Positions 16,817-24,511 of a stretch of DNA of 64,000 nucleotides are shown here, in pieces. The notes under the pieces were generated by a model. That model worked only from the letters and a program-made list of their open reading frames with translations, made no database searches and had not been told where the DNA came from. This DNA comes from Lysinibacillus agricola (lineage in GTDB: Bacteria; Bacillota; Bacilli; Bacillales_A; Planococcaceae). The stretch lies in the NCBI RefSeq assembly GCF_016638705.1, contig NZ_CP067341.1, positions 1,987,501 to 2,051,500 on the forward strand, given 5' to 3'. The translations under genes and the position numbers were made by a program. How positions within the stretch are numbered: the first letter of the stretch is position 1; every line of letters starts with the position of its first letter.

Positions 16817-17257
16817 ATGACACAAAACTTAAACAAACAATTGAATAAACTTGTCGCTACATGGTCTGTACTTTATACAAAGCTTCACAATTATCATTGG
16901 TATGTGACGGGAAATACCTTCTTTACACTACATGCAAAATTTGAAGAACTATATAATGAAACAACATTAAATCTAGATGAAATTGCAGAGCGTATTCTTT
17001 CGAAAGATGGAAACCCAGTGGCTACTTTAAAAGAACATCTCGAGCTATCCTTTGTCGAGGAAGCGACAGGGAATGAGACGACAGAGGAAATGGTAGCTAC
17101 AACCATTTCAGATTTCCAAAAGCTGATGAAAGCTTTAAATTCAACAATGCAGCTTGCGGCTGAAGAAGGGGACGATCGAACAGAGGATTTACTAAATGCT
17201 ATGTACCAGTCCCTTGAAAAGCATACATGGATGTTGAAGGCTTTCCTTGGGCACTAA
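16817..17257 (+). CDS. Dps/ferritin-like DNA-protection protein
   Basis: A 146-residue member of the Dps family (MrgA-like), which forms dodecamers that oxidise and store iron and shield DNA from peroxide. Ferroxidase positions fit His27 (YHW), His39, Asp54 and Glu58, and the start HNYHWYVTGNTFFTLHAKFEELY is typical. Of two adjacent ATGs the second, at 16817, lies 7 nt from GGAGG and is preferred. No clear PerR box is seen upstream. A terminator follows. Confidence 0.9.
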   Translation: MTQNLNKQLNKLVATWSVLYTKLHNYHWYVTGNTFFTLHAKFEELYNETTLNLDEIAERILSKDGNPVATLKEHLELSFVEEATGNETTEEMVATTISDFQKLMKALNSTMQLAAEEGDDRTEDLLNAMYQSLEKHTWMLKAFLGH

Positions 17258-17277
17258 TAACCGAGATAAAAAATAAG

Positions 17278-17323
17278 ATAGGCAATACGGATCTTTTTAG
17301 TAAGCTTCCATTGCCTATTTTTT
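17278..17323 (+). terminator. Terminator after dps
   Basis: ATAGGCAAT (17278-17286) pairs with ATTGCCTAT (17310-17318), then TTTTTTG. Confidence 0.8.
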
Positions 17324-17482
17324 GACATTTTATAAAAGTACTATACCATATTACAAAACGGGAACATATATCAAAACGATGTAACAAATATTACAGTTCG
17401 TTAAAGAATGAACAAAATGGGTTTTTTCTTAAATAAGTAGGGTAAATATCTGGTAAGCCATACGAATTAGGAGGAATTGAAC

Positions 17483-17872
17483 ATGATAAATGAACAAAAC
17501 CCACAAATTGAAGTGGCCCATACAAGGGAAGAAATGCTTCATATTTTAGAAAGTATGCGATTAGAAGCATATCAAATAGAGGACATTATCCACATTATTG
17601 CAAAGGATCCAAGGCAATTTGAGGATGTAAAATGGGATGCTGATGTTAAAACACATGAGGTAGGGAATTTGGTGGATCAATTTAAATCATGGTTTACCGG
17701 TGAATCGGCTGTAACAGAAGGATTAAAGAGATTCAATTTTACTGTGGGACAAACGGCGTACTATGCCCACCACGTAGAACAAGGTGCTATCGTATTATTT
17801 GCCGAGCGTGAGGATTCAATTGAGTCTAGGACAACATCAACTCTTTCGGAAGATAATCGCTTATCAACATGA
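17483..17872 (+). CDS. YflT-like general stress protein
   Basis: A 129-residue protein matching the YflT/general stress protein 17M domain: a first module VAHTREEMLHILESMRLEAYQIEDIIHIIAKD, then GEVDQF-type and GEV-like segments, and a closing AYYAHHVEQGAIVLFAE. The molecular role is unknown; relatives are sigma-B-controlled in B. subtilis. The ATG at 17483 follows AGGAGG (17469-17474) by 8 nt. The C-terminal 20 residues (Ser/Thr-rich) lie outside the domain. Confidence 0.7.
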   Translation: MINEQNPQIEVAHTREEMLHILESMRLEAYQIEDIIHIIAKDPRQFEDVKWDADVKTHEVGNLVDQFKSWFTGESAVTEGLKRFNFTVGQTAYYAHHVEQGAIVLFAEREDSIESRTTSTLSEDNRLST

Positions 17873-17957
17873 TCCGCTCAATCTACGTGTAACCGTGACA
17901 TTAATAATGCAGTGGATGAATGAAGCTGAACAAATTCGAAGATATCTATACAAATAA
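17820..17957 (+). CDS. Possible 45-residue overlapping ORF
   Basis: A TTG-initiated frame with GAGGA 6 nt upstream overlaps the last 53 nt of the YflT-like gene in another frame and ends at the terminator. It encodes a protein-like sequence (VTVTLIMQWMNEAEQIRRYLYK at the end, 22 residues, shown here by its end points). It could instead mark an old frameshift in the stress gene. Weak support. Confidence 0.2.
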   Translation: MSLGQHQLFRKIIAYQHDPLNLRVTVTLIMQWMNEAEQIRRYLYK

Positions 17958-17992
17958 AACAGAGTGAATGCACATGCATCACTCTGTTTATT
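17957..17992. terminator. Bidirectional terminator
   Basis: AAACAGAGTGA (17957-17967) pairs perfectly with TCACTCTGTTT (17979-17989) between convergent genes. Confidence 0.85.
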
Positions 17993-18013
17993 TGAATTAT
18001 GGTGGTATTAAAG

Positions 18014-18913
18014 TTAATGTATAGCTTTTTCATGTTCGTGTTTTTTTATAAAGCGTAATACATGAAGGTGCTCTAATTGAGCAACAAGGTTACCGATTAG
18101 AATAAAGCTACCTCCAATTAATATTTTTATCGTTATTCCCTCACCAATAAACATCATGGCGAACATCGCCGCAAAAATCGGTTCTAAAGAAAAAATGAGT
18201 CCTGTATGTGTAGCAGAAGTGTACTGTTGTGCAACAGTTTGACCTACGAAGCAAAATGCACTACAAATAACACCGAGTCCTATAATGGCAATCCATGAAG
18301 TCGTTGTATTTGGGAGAGTTGGTGTTTCAAAAATTAATGTTAATACAAGTGCATAAAGCCCAGCAAAACCGAGCTGGTAAATGCCATAGGAAATTGATTC
18401 AACGCTTCGTGTAAATGTACTGTTTAATAATAAGTATATCGAATAACATAGTGCAGCGATGGCTACTAAAATATCCCCTTTTTGAAAGGCCAATGAGCCT
18501 TGAGTAGTTAAAACTGTAATTCCAAGCATTGTGCAAACAATCGCAAAGCTAACGGCTCTTGAAGGTAATTTCTTTTCAATAAAACTGCTGAAAATAGGTA
18601 CTAAGACAACTGTTAGACTTAAAATAAATCCAGCATTTGATACAGAAGTTGTTTCTAGTCCGAATAAACTGAGAGCGAACACAATGAATAACAATAACCC
18701 TTGAATAGCTGCATATTTTAATGTTTTAGTATCGACCTTAATCATTCGTTTGTAAAAGATGATACCTGCTGCGAAAAATGCGATGATACAACGTAATGCC
18801 ACTACATTATATACGGCCAATGTTTCAAGCCCCATTACCATAAAGGTATAAGAAAGTCCCCAAAACATTGTCACAATAACCATCAATAAATTTGCTTTTC
18901 CTTGGATACTCAT
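18014..18913 (-). CDS. EamA/DMT family transporter
   Basis: A 299-residue inner-membrane protein with ten predicted hydrophobic helices in two EamA repeats. FWGLSYTFMVMGLETLAVYNVVALR opens the first, and SLEPIFAAMFAMMFIGE, the most conserved EamA segment, closes the second. It likely exports an amino acid or metabolite. The ATG at 18913 with AGGTGA 5 nt before it is preferred over the overlapping GTG. It is divergent from the LysR gene, which probably controls it. Confidence 0.88.
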   Translation of the reverse strand: MSIQGKANLLMVIVTMFWGLSYTFMVMGLETLAVYNVVALRCIIAFFAAGIIFYKRMIKVDTKTLKYAAIQGLLLFIVFALSLFGLETTSVSNAGFILSLTVVLVPIFSSFIEKKLPSRAVSFAIVCTMLGITVLTTQGSLAFQKGDILVAIAALCYSIYLLLNSTFTRSVESISYGIYQLGFAGLYALVLTLIFETPTLPNTTTSWIAIIGLGVICSAFCFVGQTVAQQYTSATHTGLIFSLEPIFAAMFAMMFIGEGITIKILIGGSFILIGNLVAQLEHLHVLRFIKKHEHEKAIH

Positions 18914-18980
18914 TATGCTCACCTACCATCCCTGTACTAAAACAGTTTTCATACTAAAAATTACTATATATCTTGTATTG

Positions 18981-19014
18981 TGATTAGTAAAACGAATGTT
19001 TATAATGATTAGTA
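18981..19014. promoter_or_regulatory. Direct repeat in the EamA/LysR intergenic region
   Basis: TGATTAGTA occurs at 18981-18989 and 19006-19014, 25 nt apart in phase with about 2.4 helical turns, in the shared control region. Possible LysR contact sites. Confidence 0.3.
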
Positions 19015-19047
19015 TTAAAAAAATTCATGTATTAGAGGAAAAAGACA

Positions 19048-19923
19048 ATGAGTTTAGTGAAATATGAGATTTTGAATAAAGTGGCTGAGGTAGCAAGCTT
19101 TACAAGAGCAGCGGAGGCTTTAGGTTTAACCCAATCTGCTGTAAGTCACGCTGTCTCAAGCTTAGAAAAGGAGTTCGGCTTTGCACTCATTCACAGAAGT
19201 CGAGCGGGTGTCACGTTAACTAGCGAAGGAGATACAATGCTAAGAGCAATGAGACATGTCCTCGACGCAGAGGAGCTATTACAGCAGGAAGCAGCACATA
19301 TACTTGGCGTTACTCGTGGGAAAGTGCGAATTGGCGTAATTTCAAGTATCTCCTCAAACTGGATGCCGGAAATTGTTCGTATTATGGACAATCAATTTCC
19401 TGGTATACAAGTCGAATTGCGAGAGGGAGATTATTATGAAATTGAACAATGGCTACTGAGTGGAGAGGTGGATGCAGGATTTTTAAATGGTCAAAATTCT
19501 GGGCAATTTCAGTTTACCGAACTACAGCAGGATCCATTGCTGTGTATTGTCTCCGATAAAAGCCCGCTTTATGATAAAGCAGAAATTGATATTGTTGAAT
19601 TAGAAGATATGCCATTTATCTTGAATTCGCATAAAGGGACAAATGATGTAAATGTAATTTTGGAGCAATATCATGTAAAGCCAAATATTCGCTTTGAACT
19701 ATCAGAAGATGTAGGGATCATTTCGATGATTTCTCACCAGCTAGGAATTAGTATTTTACCGAAATTAGTTATAAATAATTTGCCGCTTACATTAAAGGCA
19801 ATTCCTTTGAAACAAGGTGGCTATCGCACAATTGGAATTGCTATGAAACACCAGGCATCACCGGTGACAAAGAAATTTGCGGAGATATTAAGTTCCTGGT
19901 TAAAAGAACAAAATATGAAATAA
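19048..19923 (+). CDS. LysR family transcriptional regulator
   Basis: A 291-residue LysR-type regulator. The N-terminal winged helix reads FTRAAEALGLTQSAVSHAVS (about residues 18-37), followed by the linker helix and a periplasmic-binding-like effector domain (GKVRIGVISSISSNWMP onward). It sits divergently beside the EamA exporter with 134 nt between the genes and presumably regulates it in response to the transported metabolite. Confidence 0.9.
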   Translation: MSLVKYEILNKVAEVASFTRAAEALGLTQSAVSHAVSSLEKEFGFALIHRSRAGVTLTSEGDTMLRAMRHVLDAEELLQQEAAHILGVTRGKVRIGVISSISSNWMPEIVRIMDNQFPGIQVELREGDYYEIEQWLLSGEVDAGFLNGQNSGQFQFTELQQDPLLCIVSDKSPLYDKAEIDIVELEDMPFILNSHKGTNDVNVILEQYHVKPNIRFELSEDVGIISMISHQLGISILPKLVINNLPLTLKAIPLKQGGYRTIGIAMKHQASPVTKKFAEILSSWLKEQNMK

Positions 19924-20037
19924 CTTTAAATCTAACTCTTTGTGGTTCGCGATATACCCTATAAAAACAACATTGATGCATAACATAGCATTACGTTAAA
20001 ATAGTATTTGTATATTTTTTTAGAAAAAGGTGAGTGT

Positions 20038-20712
20038 ATGGGGACATTACGAGGTAAGACCGTACTCATTACAAGTGGGGGAACACTTGAAAAATGGGAT
20101 CGTGTGCGTGGGCATACGAATTTATCAAAAGGGTCGATGGGCTGTTATTTAGCTGAGGCGGCACTAGCGGCTGGGGCAAACGTATTGTATATGCATGGTT
20201 ATTTTGCGCAGCTGCCAACAAACAAAGATAAAATGCGTACCATTCGATTTGAAGGTATAGAAGATTTAGGCGAGAAAGTTCGACATGCTGTTCAGGAAGA
20301 AAAGGTGGATATCGTTATTATGGCTGCTGCTGGTTCTGATTGGCTCATTGATAAAGTATATGACCAATCAGGGAATTTAATGGAGGAAGCAGGTAAAATG
20401 CCATCTGATGAGCCACCTATTATTCACTTTAAAAAGGCGCCTAAAGTATTAGGTCAAATAAAAGAGTGGCAGCCGAATGTTACTTTAGTAGGCTTTAAAC
20501 TCGAGGCAACAGATGATGAGGATTTTTTACTGTCCCGCGCACGTCTACGGATGGAGTCGGCCAACGCTCAGTTTATGGTAGCTAATAGCTCACAGTCTTT
20601 ATATGGAGGAGATGAGCCACACTGGATTGTACCGGCTGAAGGCGAACCAATAAAGATTATGGGCAAGCAAAAAACAGCGAAAGCATTAATGGATTTTTTA
20701 CAAAATGATTAA
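20038..20712 (+). CDS. CoaB-like phosphopantothenoylcysteine synthetase domain protein
   Basis: A 224-residue protein of the DNA/pantothenate metabolism flavoprotein (DFP, CoaB) family. KTVLITSGGTLEKWDRVR is the nucleotide-binding start, IVIMAAAGSDW the central strand, and VLVGFKLEA (here TLVGFKLEATD) the conserved late segment. CoaB ligates cysteine to 4'-phosphopantothenate using CTP. A separate CoaB-only protein occurs in streptococci and enterococci, while bacilli usually have a fused CoaBC, so this may be a paralogue with another role. The ATG at 20038 follows AAAGGTGAG; an upstream in-frame start lacks a site. Confidence 0.7.
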   Translation: MGTLRGKTVLITSGGTLEKWDRVRGHTNLSKGSMGCYLAEAALAAGANVLYMHGYFAQLPTNKDKMRTIRFEGIEDLGEKVRHAVQEEKVDIVIMAAAGSDWLIDKVYDQSGNLMEEAGKMPSDEPPIIHFKKAPKVLGQIKEWQPNVTLVGFKLEATDDEDFLLSRARLRMESANAQFMVANSSQSLYGGDEPHWIVPAEGEPIKIMGKQKTAKALMDFLQND

Positions 20713-20716
20713 AGAG

Positions 20717-20752
20717 AAAACTGTGTAGGCAAAGATCTGCACAGTTTTTGTT
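20717..20752 (+). terminator. Terminator after the CoaB-like gene
   Basis: AAAACTGTG (20717-20725) pairs with CACAGTTTT (20740-20748), followed by TGTTTT. Confidence 0.8.
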
Positions 20753-20786
20753 TTATTATTGTTTTAGGTAATGATTTAGATTATTA

Positions 20787-20806
20787 TTTACTAAACGTTA
20801 GGTAAA
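20787..20806. promoter_or_regulatory. Candidate TetR autoregulatory operator
   Basis: Twenty-nt palindrome with TTTAC/GTAAA outer arms and an AACGTT centre; 16 of 20 positions are symmetric. It lies 15 nt before the TetR start. Confidence 0.5.
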
Positions 20807-20821
20807 AAATGGAGGGGTCAT

Positions 20822-21415
20822 ATGGGTAATTCAGAACAAACATTTAAAAAAATTTTAGAAGTTGCGTACGTTATGTTTTCTGAAAATGGATTTGATAAAA
20901 CAAGTCTATCCATGATTGCTAAAGAGGTAGGGATATCCAAACCAGCTATCTACTATTATTTTCAATCTAAAGATCAACTAATTGAATATTTGTTTGAAGA
21001 AATCTATAAAGAAATTAAACTTGAAATTACATTTAATTATACAGACATTTCGAAGGACAATCTAATACAAAAGCTATTGGAAATTGGCTACATGTCAATT
21101 GAGCAACAGGAAAAAGACATACATTTTAATAAAATATTTAATCAATATATGCTGTTAGCTTCCCGAGATGAAAAATATATGAAAAGGCTTTTAGAGCTCC
21201 AAGCATGTTTTTTAGACGGCTTTTATGATTTATTGAAATACGCTGTACAAATTGAGGCAATTTGCGATTCAAATATTAAAGCAAAAGCTCATATGCTTGC
21301 GATGGTCTACGATAATATCGGCAATTTTATGTTGACTGGAATTGAATTAGATTATAAAGAGATATGGCAGGAAGCTGTAGATAGTGTGTTCAGAGAGCAA
21401 AAAGGGAAAATATAG
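20822..21415 (+). CDS. TetR/AcrR family transcriptional regulator
   Basis: A 197-residue TetR protein. The DNA-binding part reads FDKTSLSMIAKEVGISKPAIYYYFQSKDQL, cited in halves: SMIAKEVGISKPAIYYYF at about residues 32-49. The remainder is a helical ligand domain. GGAGGGG precedes the ATG. The neighbouring genes are not obvious targets, so apart from autoregulation through the palindrome upstream its regulon is unknown. Confidence 0.87.
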   Translation: MGNSEQTFKKILEVAYVMFSENGFDKTSLSMIAKEVGISKPAIYYYFQSKDQLIEYLFEEIYKEIKLEITFNYTDISKDNLIQKLLEIGYMSIEQQEKDIHFNKIFNQYMLLASRDEKYMKRLLELQACFLDGFYDLLKYAVQIEAICDSNIKAKAHMLAMVYDNIGNFMLTGIELDYKEIWQEAVDSVFREQKGKI

Positions 21416-21611
21416 AGAAGCAGCTACAATAGAGGTCTGATTGAATAGATTTTGAGAAATGTAACAAGGTAAAGATAATTCCATAAGGATTTCTAAAAAA
21501 CATGTTTGCAATAAAATGTCAGTGTAACATTAGTGTAGTGAGTTTTTTTGGATAAATTTTACACTTTTTGAATTAGAAATGAAGTAATGGAATAAAATAA
21601 TTTCTGTATGT

Positions 21612-21647
21612 GGGCTAACTAAACAATGGTTAGCCCTTTATTTTTAT
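21612..21647 (+). terminator. Hairpin terminator
   Basis: GGGCTAAC (21612-21619) pairs with GTTAGCCC (21629-21636), then TTTATTTTTATTTT. Confidence 0.8.
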
Positions 21648-21648
21648 T

Positions 21649-21690
21649 TTCATTCAGCAAATGTTTTTTGTAACGACAGCGGCAATTACG
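21649..21690. repeat. Copy of the dispersed CATTCAGC/GCGAAAGCG module
   Basis: CATTCAGC, AATGTTTTTTGTAACGACAG matches the reverse complement of 59822-59858 and resembles 63442-63476. It is the most degenerate copy in the window. Confidence 0.55.
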
Positions 21691-21766
21691 CCGAGGCGAA
21701 ATCGATATTAAAATACTTCTTTTTACTCAATTACATAGTATTCAGCTAGGTTTTGTAATATTTATA

Positions 21767-21795
21767 TTGACAATAGGTTTTCAGAATTATAGAAT
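21767..21795 (+). promoter_or_regulatory. Sigma-A promoter of the S-box transcript
   Basis: TTGACA (21767-21772), exactly 17 nt, TAGAAT (21790-21795). The riboswitch starts about 20 nt downstream, so position and spacing agree. Confidence 0.75.
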
Positions 21796-21816
21796 TATTT
21801 CCAAGAAACGTAATAT

Positions 21817-21947
21817 TCCTATCAAAAGAAGTGGAGGGACTTGACCCATAAAGCCTCGGTGATCATTATTGTAGGCGCCAAATCCAACAGAGCTATCTGA
21901 GAGATAAGGGGGCTATGAATCAATTTGATGCGTTGGCCTCTTTTGTA
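21817..21947 (+). promoter_or_regulatory. SAM-I riboswitch (S-box) leader of yezD
   Basis: The stretch CTATCAAAAGAAGTGGAGGG, then ACTTGACCC, AAGCCTCGG, GTAGGCGCCAAATCC, and GAGAGATAAGG follows the S-box consensus block by block. The aptamer spans about 21817-21910. A GGGG/CCTCTTTT pairing at about 21905-21947 can form the terminator. When S-adenosylmethionine is bound, transcription should stop before yezD. This ties yezD to sulfur or methionine limitation. Confidence 0.85.
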
Positions 21948-21979
21948 CAAAAAAGAATGAAAAAGAAGGGGTGAATCGG

Positions 21980-22135
21980 ATGACTCAACAGGCAAAGGTA
22001 GATGACAAAAAACTAGAGGCAATTGCAAAGGCAATTCAACATTTAGAATTTGGAGAAGTACACATTACGATTCAAGATGGTGTCATTGTTCAAATTAACA
22101 GACTTGAAAAGCAGAGATTTCCACAGAAAAAGTAA
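21980..22135 (+). CDS. yezD: YezD family protein (DUF2292)
   Basis: A 51-residue protein with the family pattern AIAKAIQHLEFGEVHITIQDG, VIVQINRLEKQRFP; shown by its two halves. Its function is not established. In Bacillus relatives it is linked with S-box-controlled sulfur assimilation, and here it lies directly behind an S-box leader, which supports the same link. The start is an ATG with GGGGTGA upstream. No second gene follows before the terminator. Confidence 0.85.
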   Translation: MTQQAKVDDKKLEAIAKAIQHLEFGEVHITIQDGVIVQINRLEKQRFPQKK

Positions 22136-22166
22136 ACAATATGATGACAGTTGACCAGATCTTTGA

Positions 22167-22213
22167 GGACCACAAGCAGGATTATTTCCTTCGTTTATTT
22201 GTGGCCTTTTTTG
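22167..22213 (+). terminator. Terminator after yezD
   Basis: CCACAA (22170-22175) pairs with TTGTGG (22199-22204), extended by GG/CC across a bulge, followed by TTTTTTG. Between 22214 and 22455 nothing is recognised. Confidence 0.7.
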
Positions 22214-22455
22214 TTTAGCGGCTGGCTAAAGGAGCGGGTTACTTGTTCATTGTAGTAGGGTGGTTTTGGTGTTAGTCTGAAAAATAGGGTTGATGATTAG
22301 CATATCACCTTCCGTGGGAGAAATAATAAAACTACTGAAAATAGGTATCATATATTTTCAACATTACCCCATCAATTAAATAAAGTTTAAAAACAGTTAC
22401 TTTTAATTCATAAATTCAAGTATGGCTAAATATTCAGCAATTGTATATGATACAA

Positions 22456-22490
22456 AAAACAGGATTGATTTCGACGAATCATCCTGTTTT
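22456..22490 (-). terminator. Terminator after the flavin reductase-like gene
   Basis: AAAACAGGAT (22456-22465) pairs with ATCCTGTTTT (22481-22490), with extra GATT/AATC pairing inside. Confidence 0.8.
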
Positions 22491-22519
22491 TGCATGTATT
22501 CTACTTACTTGAAGATGTT

Positions 22520-23008
22520 TTATTCATAAAAACTATTAGGGATTTCACCAATATGTCTACGATGATAGAGTAGGGGCTCCTTCTGTGCATTATCAATTTC
22601 TATGACCTGCCCAATAAGTATCGTATGATCTCCCGCATCGATTTGCTGAAATGTTTTACATTGTAAAGTGGCTACTGTATCGTGTAAAATCGGAAGACCG
22701 TGAACGGAAGTTGACCACTTTGCCTGAGCGAAACGATCCGGTATTTTACTTGAAAATAGCGTACATAAATGCTCCTGATTGCTCGCTAAAATATTGACAG
22801 CAAACTTGTCGGCTGCTGTAAAATATGGATGCAGCTGTGATTTTTTATCGAGCGACCATAAAATAAGGAGTGGATCTATGGAGACTGACGCAAAGGAATT
22901 GACAGTTATGCCAATAGGTTCATCTGCATCATTACAAGCTGTGACAACCGTAACGCCTGTTGGATAATTACCTAATGCTAATTTAAAAGCTGCTACTCTG
23001 TCTGTCAT
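22520..23008 (-). CDS. Flavin reductase-like FMN-binding protein
   Basis: A 162-residue split-barrel protein of the flavin reductase family (HpaC/Fre-like). FKLALGNYPTGVTVVTA opens the domain, and GITVNSFASVSIDPLLILWSLDKKS is the FMN-contact segment. Such proteins supply reduced flavin to a partner monooxygenase or use bound FMN. No monooxygenase is adjacent. The ATG at 23008 follows GAGGTGATTA and gives the normal family length; an in-frame ATG 81 nt upstream lacks a site. Confidence 0.85.
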   Translation of the reverse strand: MTDRVAAFKLALGNYPTGVTVVTACNDADEPIGITVNSFASVSIDPLLILWSLDKKSQLHPYFTAADKFAVNILASNQEHLCTLFSSKIPDRFAQAKWSTSVHGLPILHDTVATLQCKTFQQIDAGDHTILIGQVIEIDNAQKEPLLYHRRHIGEIPNSFYE

Positions 23009-23235
23009 TCTAATCACCTCTTGATATTTTATGTGAATATACCATTGATTTATGGAAATGAAAAACCTTTTTTGATTAACCATCTGCACGGTAGTTATTT
23101 CGTCGCGTGCATCTAAAAATAGTCATCACAAAATATAGTAACTCCTTAATAATTGGAATATTCTTAATTTTATTTTAAACCAATAAAACTAACAGGTAAA
23201 GTATATAATAGAGTGAAAAAAGAGGGGGTTTAGTC

Positions 23236-24021
23236 ATGACATTATATTTTGACCATCTAGTTCACCAAGTTCAATCACCAGAAAATACACAGGTTTTCTT
23301 AAACAAACGCAATATCCATACAGTTAACGGTGGTCAACACACAATGTGGGGGACATACAATTCGTTAAGCTACTTTGGATTAAACTATATAGAGCAAATA
23401 GCAATCTATGATCGTGATTTATTTGAAAATGCTGCGAAATTACCTTATTCCCTACATTATACGTTTAAGCGTACTAACGAGCGCTATGGTTTTTCACGAA
23501 TTGCATTACGTACAAAAAATATTGAGGAAGAGGGACGACGTTTGCGTGCACTTGGCTTTGAAGTGTATGGACCTGACGCTTGTAGTCGCACAAGACCAGA
23601 TGGCTCCGTGGTAGAATGGAAGCTATTGCATTTTGGGAAACCAGGCCAGGCAATTGATTTTCCCTTTTTGATCGAGTGGGCTGATGCAGATGAGGAACGT
23701 GTTGCACAATTAAAGGCAAGTGGCGCCATTGATATGAAACAATCAATAACGATGGAGTCCGTGCAATTTTATGTAAAAGATGTGCAAACTACTATTAAAT
23801 TATGGCAGGAAGTATTACAACTACCAGAACCTGAGCAACATGCACAGTTTATTTCCTTGCAATTACCAAATATTCGTTTAGATTTTTATGAAGAAGTTGC
23901 TGCAACTGCTCTAACGCTAGGTCATTTAAATGAAGGGCCGTTTGGGGTGACACTTAAAGATACTGACAGAATGAAGGAAACGCTAGTTTTTCCAACTGCT
24001 TTTTATTGGATCAATCGTTGA
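23236..24021 (+). CDS. VOC family (Glyoxalase_3-like) protein
   Basis: A 261-residue protein with two vicinal-oxygen-chelate-type halves. The start FDHLVHQVQSPENT with HTMWGTYNSLSYFGLNYIEQI is typical of the Glyoxalase_3/DUF4178-like group found in bacilli, and VQFYVKDVQTTIKLWQEVL opens the second half. The group binds a metal and acts on small carbonyl or aromatic compounds, but no activity can be assigned. AGAGGGGG precedes the ATG. It is divergent from the flavin reductase gene. Confidence 0.75.
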   Translation: MTLYFDHLVHQVQSPENTQVFLNKRNIHTVNGGQHTMWGTYNSLSYFGLNYIEQIAIYDRDLFENAAKLPYSLHYTFKRTNERYGFSRIALRTKNIEEEGRRLRALGFEVYGPDACSRTRPDGSVVEWKLLHFGKPGQAIDFPFLIEWADADEERVAQLKASGAIDMKQSITMESVQFYVKDVQTTIKLWQEVLQLPEPEQHAQFISLQLPNIRLDFYEEVAATALTLGHLNEGPFGVTLKDTDRMKETLVFPTAFYWINR

Positions 24022-24060
24022 AGCTATAGCGCTTAGAAGAAAATTAGGAGCATTTAGAAA

Positions 24061-24096
24061 AAAGGAGCCGTTCATCCAACGAACAGCTCCTTTGTG
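24061..24096. terminator. Bidirectional terminator
   Basis: AAAGGAGC (24061-24068) pairs with GCTCCTTT (24086-24093), with inner GTTC/GAAC pairing, between convergent genes. Confidence 0.85.
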
Positions 24097-24097
24097 T

Positions 24098-24298
24098 TTA
24101 TAATTTAACAACATTTGACGCCTGTGGTCCACGATTACCTTCCACTACATCAAATGATACCTTTTGACCTTCTTCAAGTGTACGGAAGCCTTCCTCTTGG
24201 ATGCCCGTAAAATGTACAAATACATCTTCTCCATCATCACATTCAATAAAGCCGTAACCTTTTTCATTATTGAACCACTTTACGCTTCCCTGTTGCAT
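24098..24298 (-). CDS. Cold-shock domain protein
   Basis: A 66-residue CspA/CspB-type single-strand nucleic acid-binding protein and RNA chaperone. The RNP1 motif KGYGFIE (about residues 13-19) and RNP2 VFVHF (about 26-30) are intact. The ATG at 24298 gives the standard length and lies 9 nt from GGAGG; an ATG two codons upstream lies too close. The 5' leader of about 100 nt could carry a temperature-responsive structure, but none was resolved. Confidence 0.95.
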   Translation of the reverse strand: MQQGSVKWFNNEKGYGFIECDDGEDVFVHFTGIQEEGFRTLEEGQKVSFDVVEGNRGPQASNVVKL

Positions 24299-24511
24299 AA
24301 GCATTCGCCTCCAATGCGCTTGAATGTAGAACTAAATCAATTAAGTCGTGACATAACCTGCGAAAATGAGAAAAAATGCATTTTCACTTAGAACATACAT
24401 GAATTGAGCAAAGTTGTCAATTGATTGTCGAAATGCTTGTATAACTAACTATGATTTATTTCACAATAAAGTCTATAATGGAATTGAACAACATAGAAAG
24501 TAGGATGCCAA

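Larger units (their letters stand above)
21416..21766. other. Intergenic region
   Basis: Contains the terminator at 21612-21647 and a repeat module at 21649-21690. No gene or further signal is seen. Confidence 0.6.
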
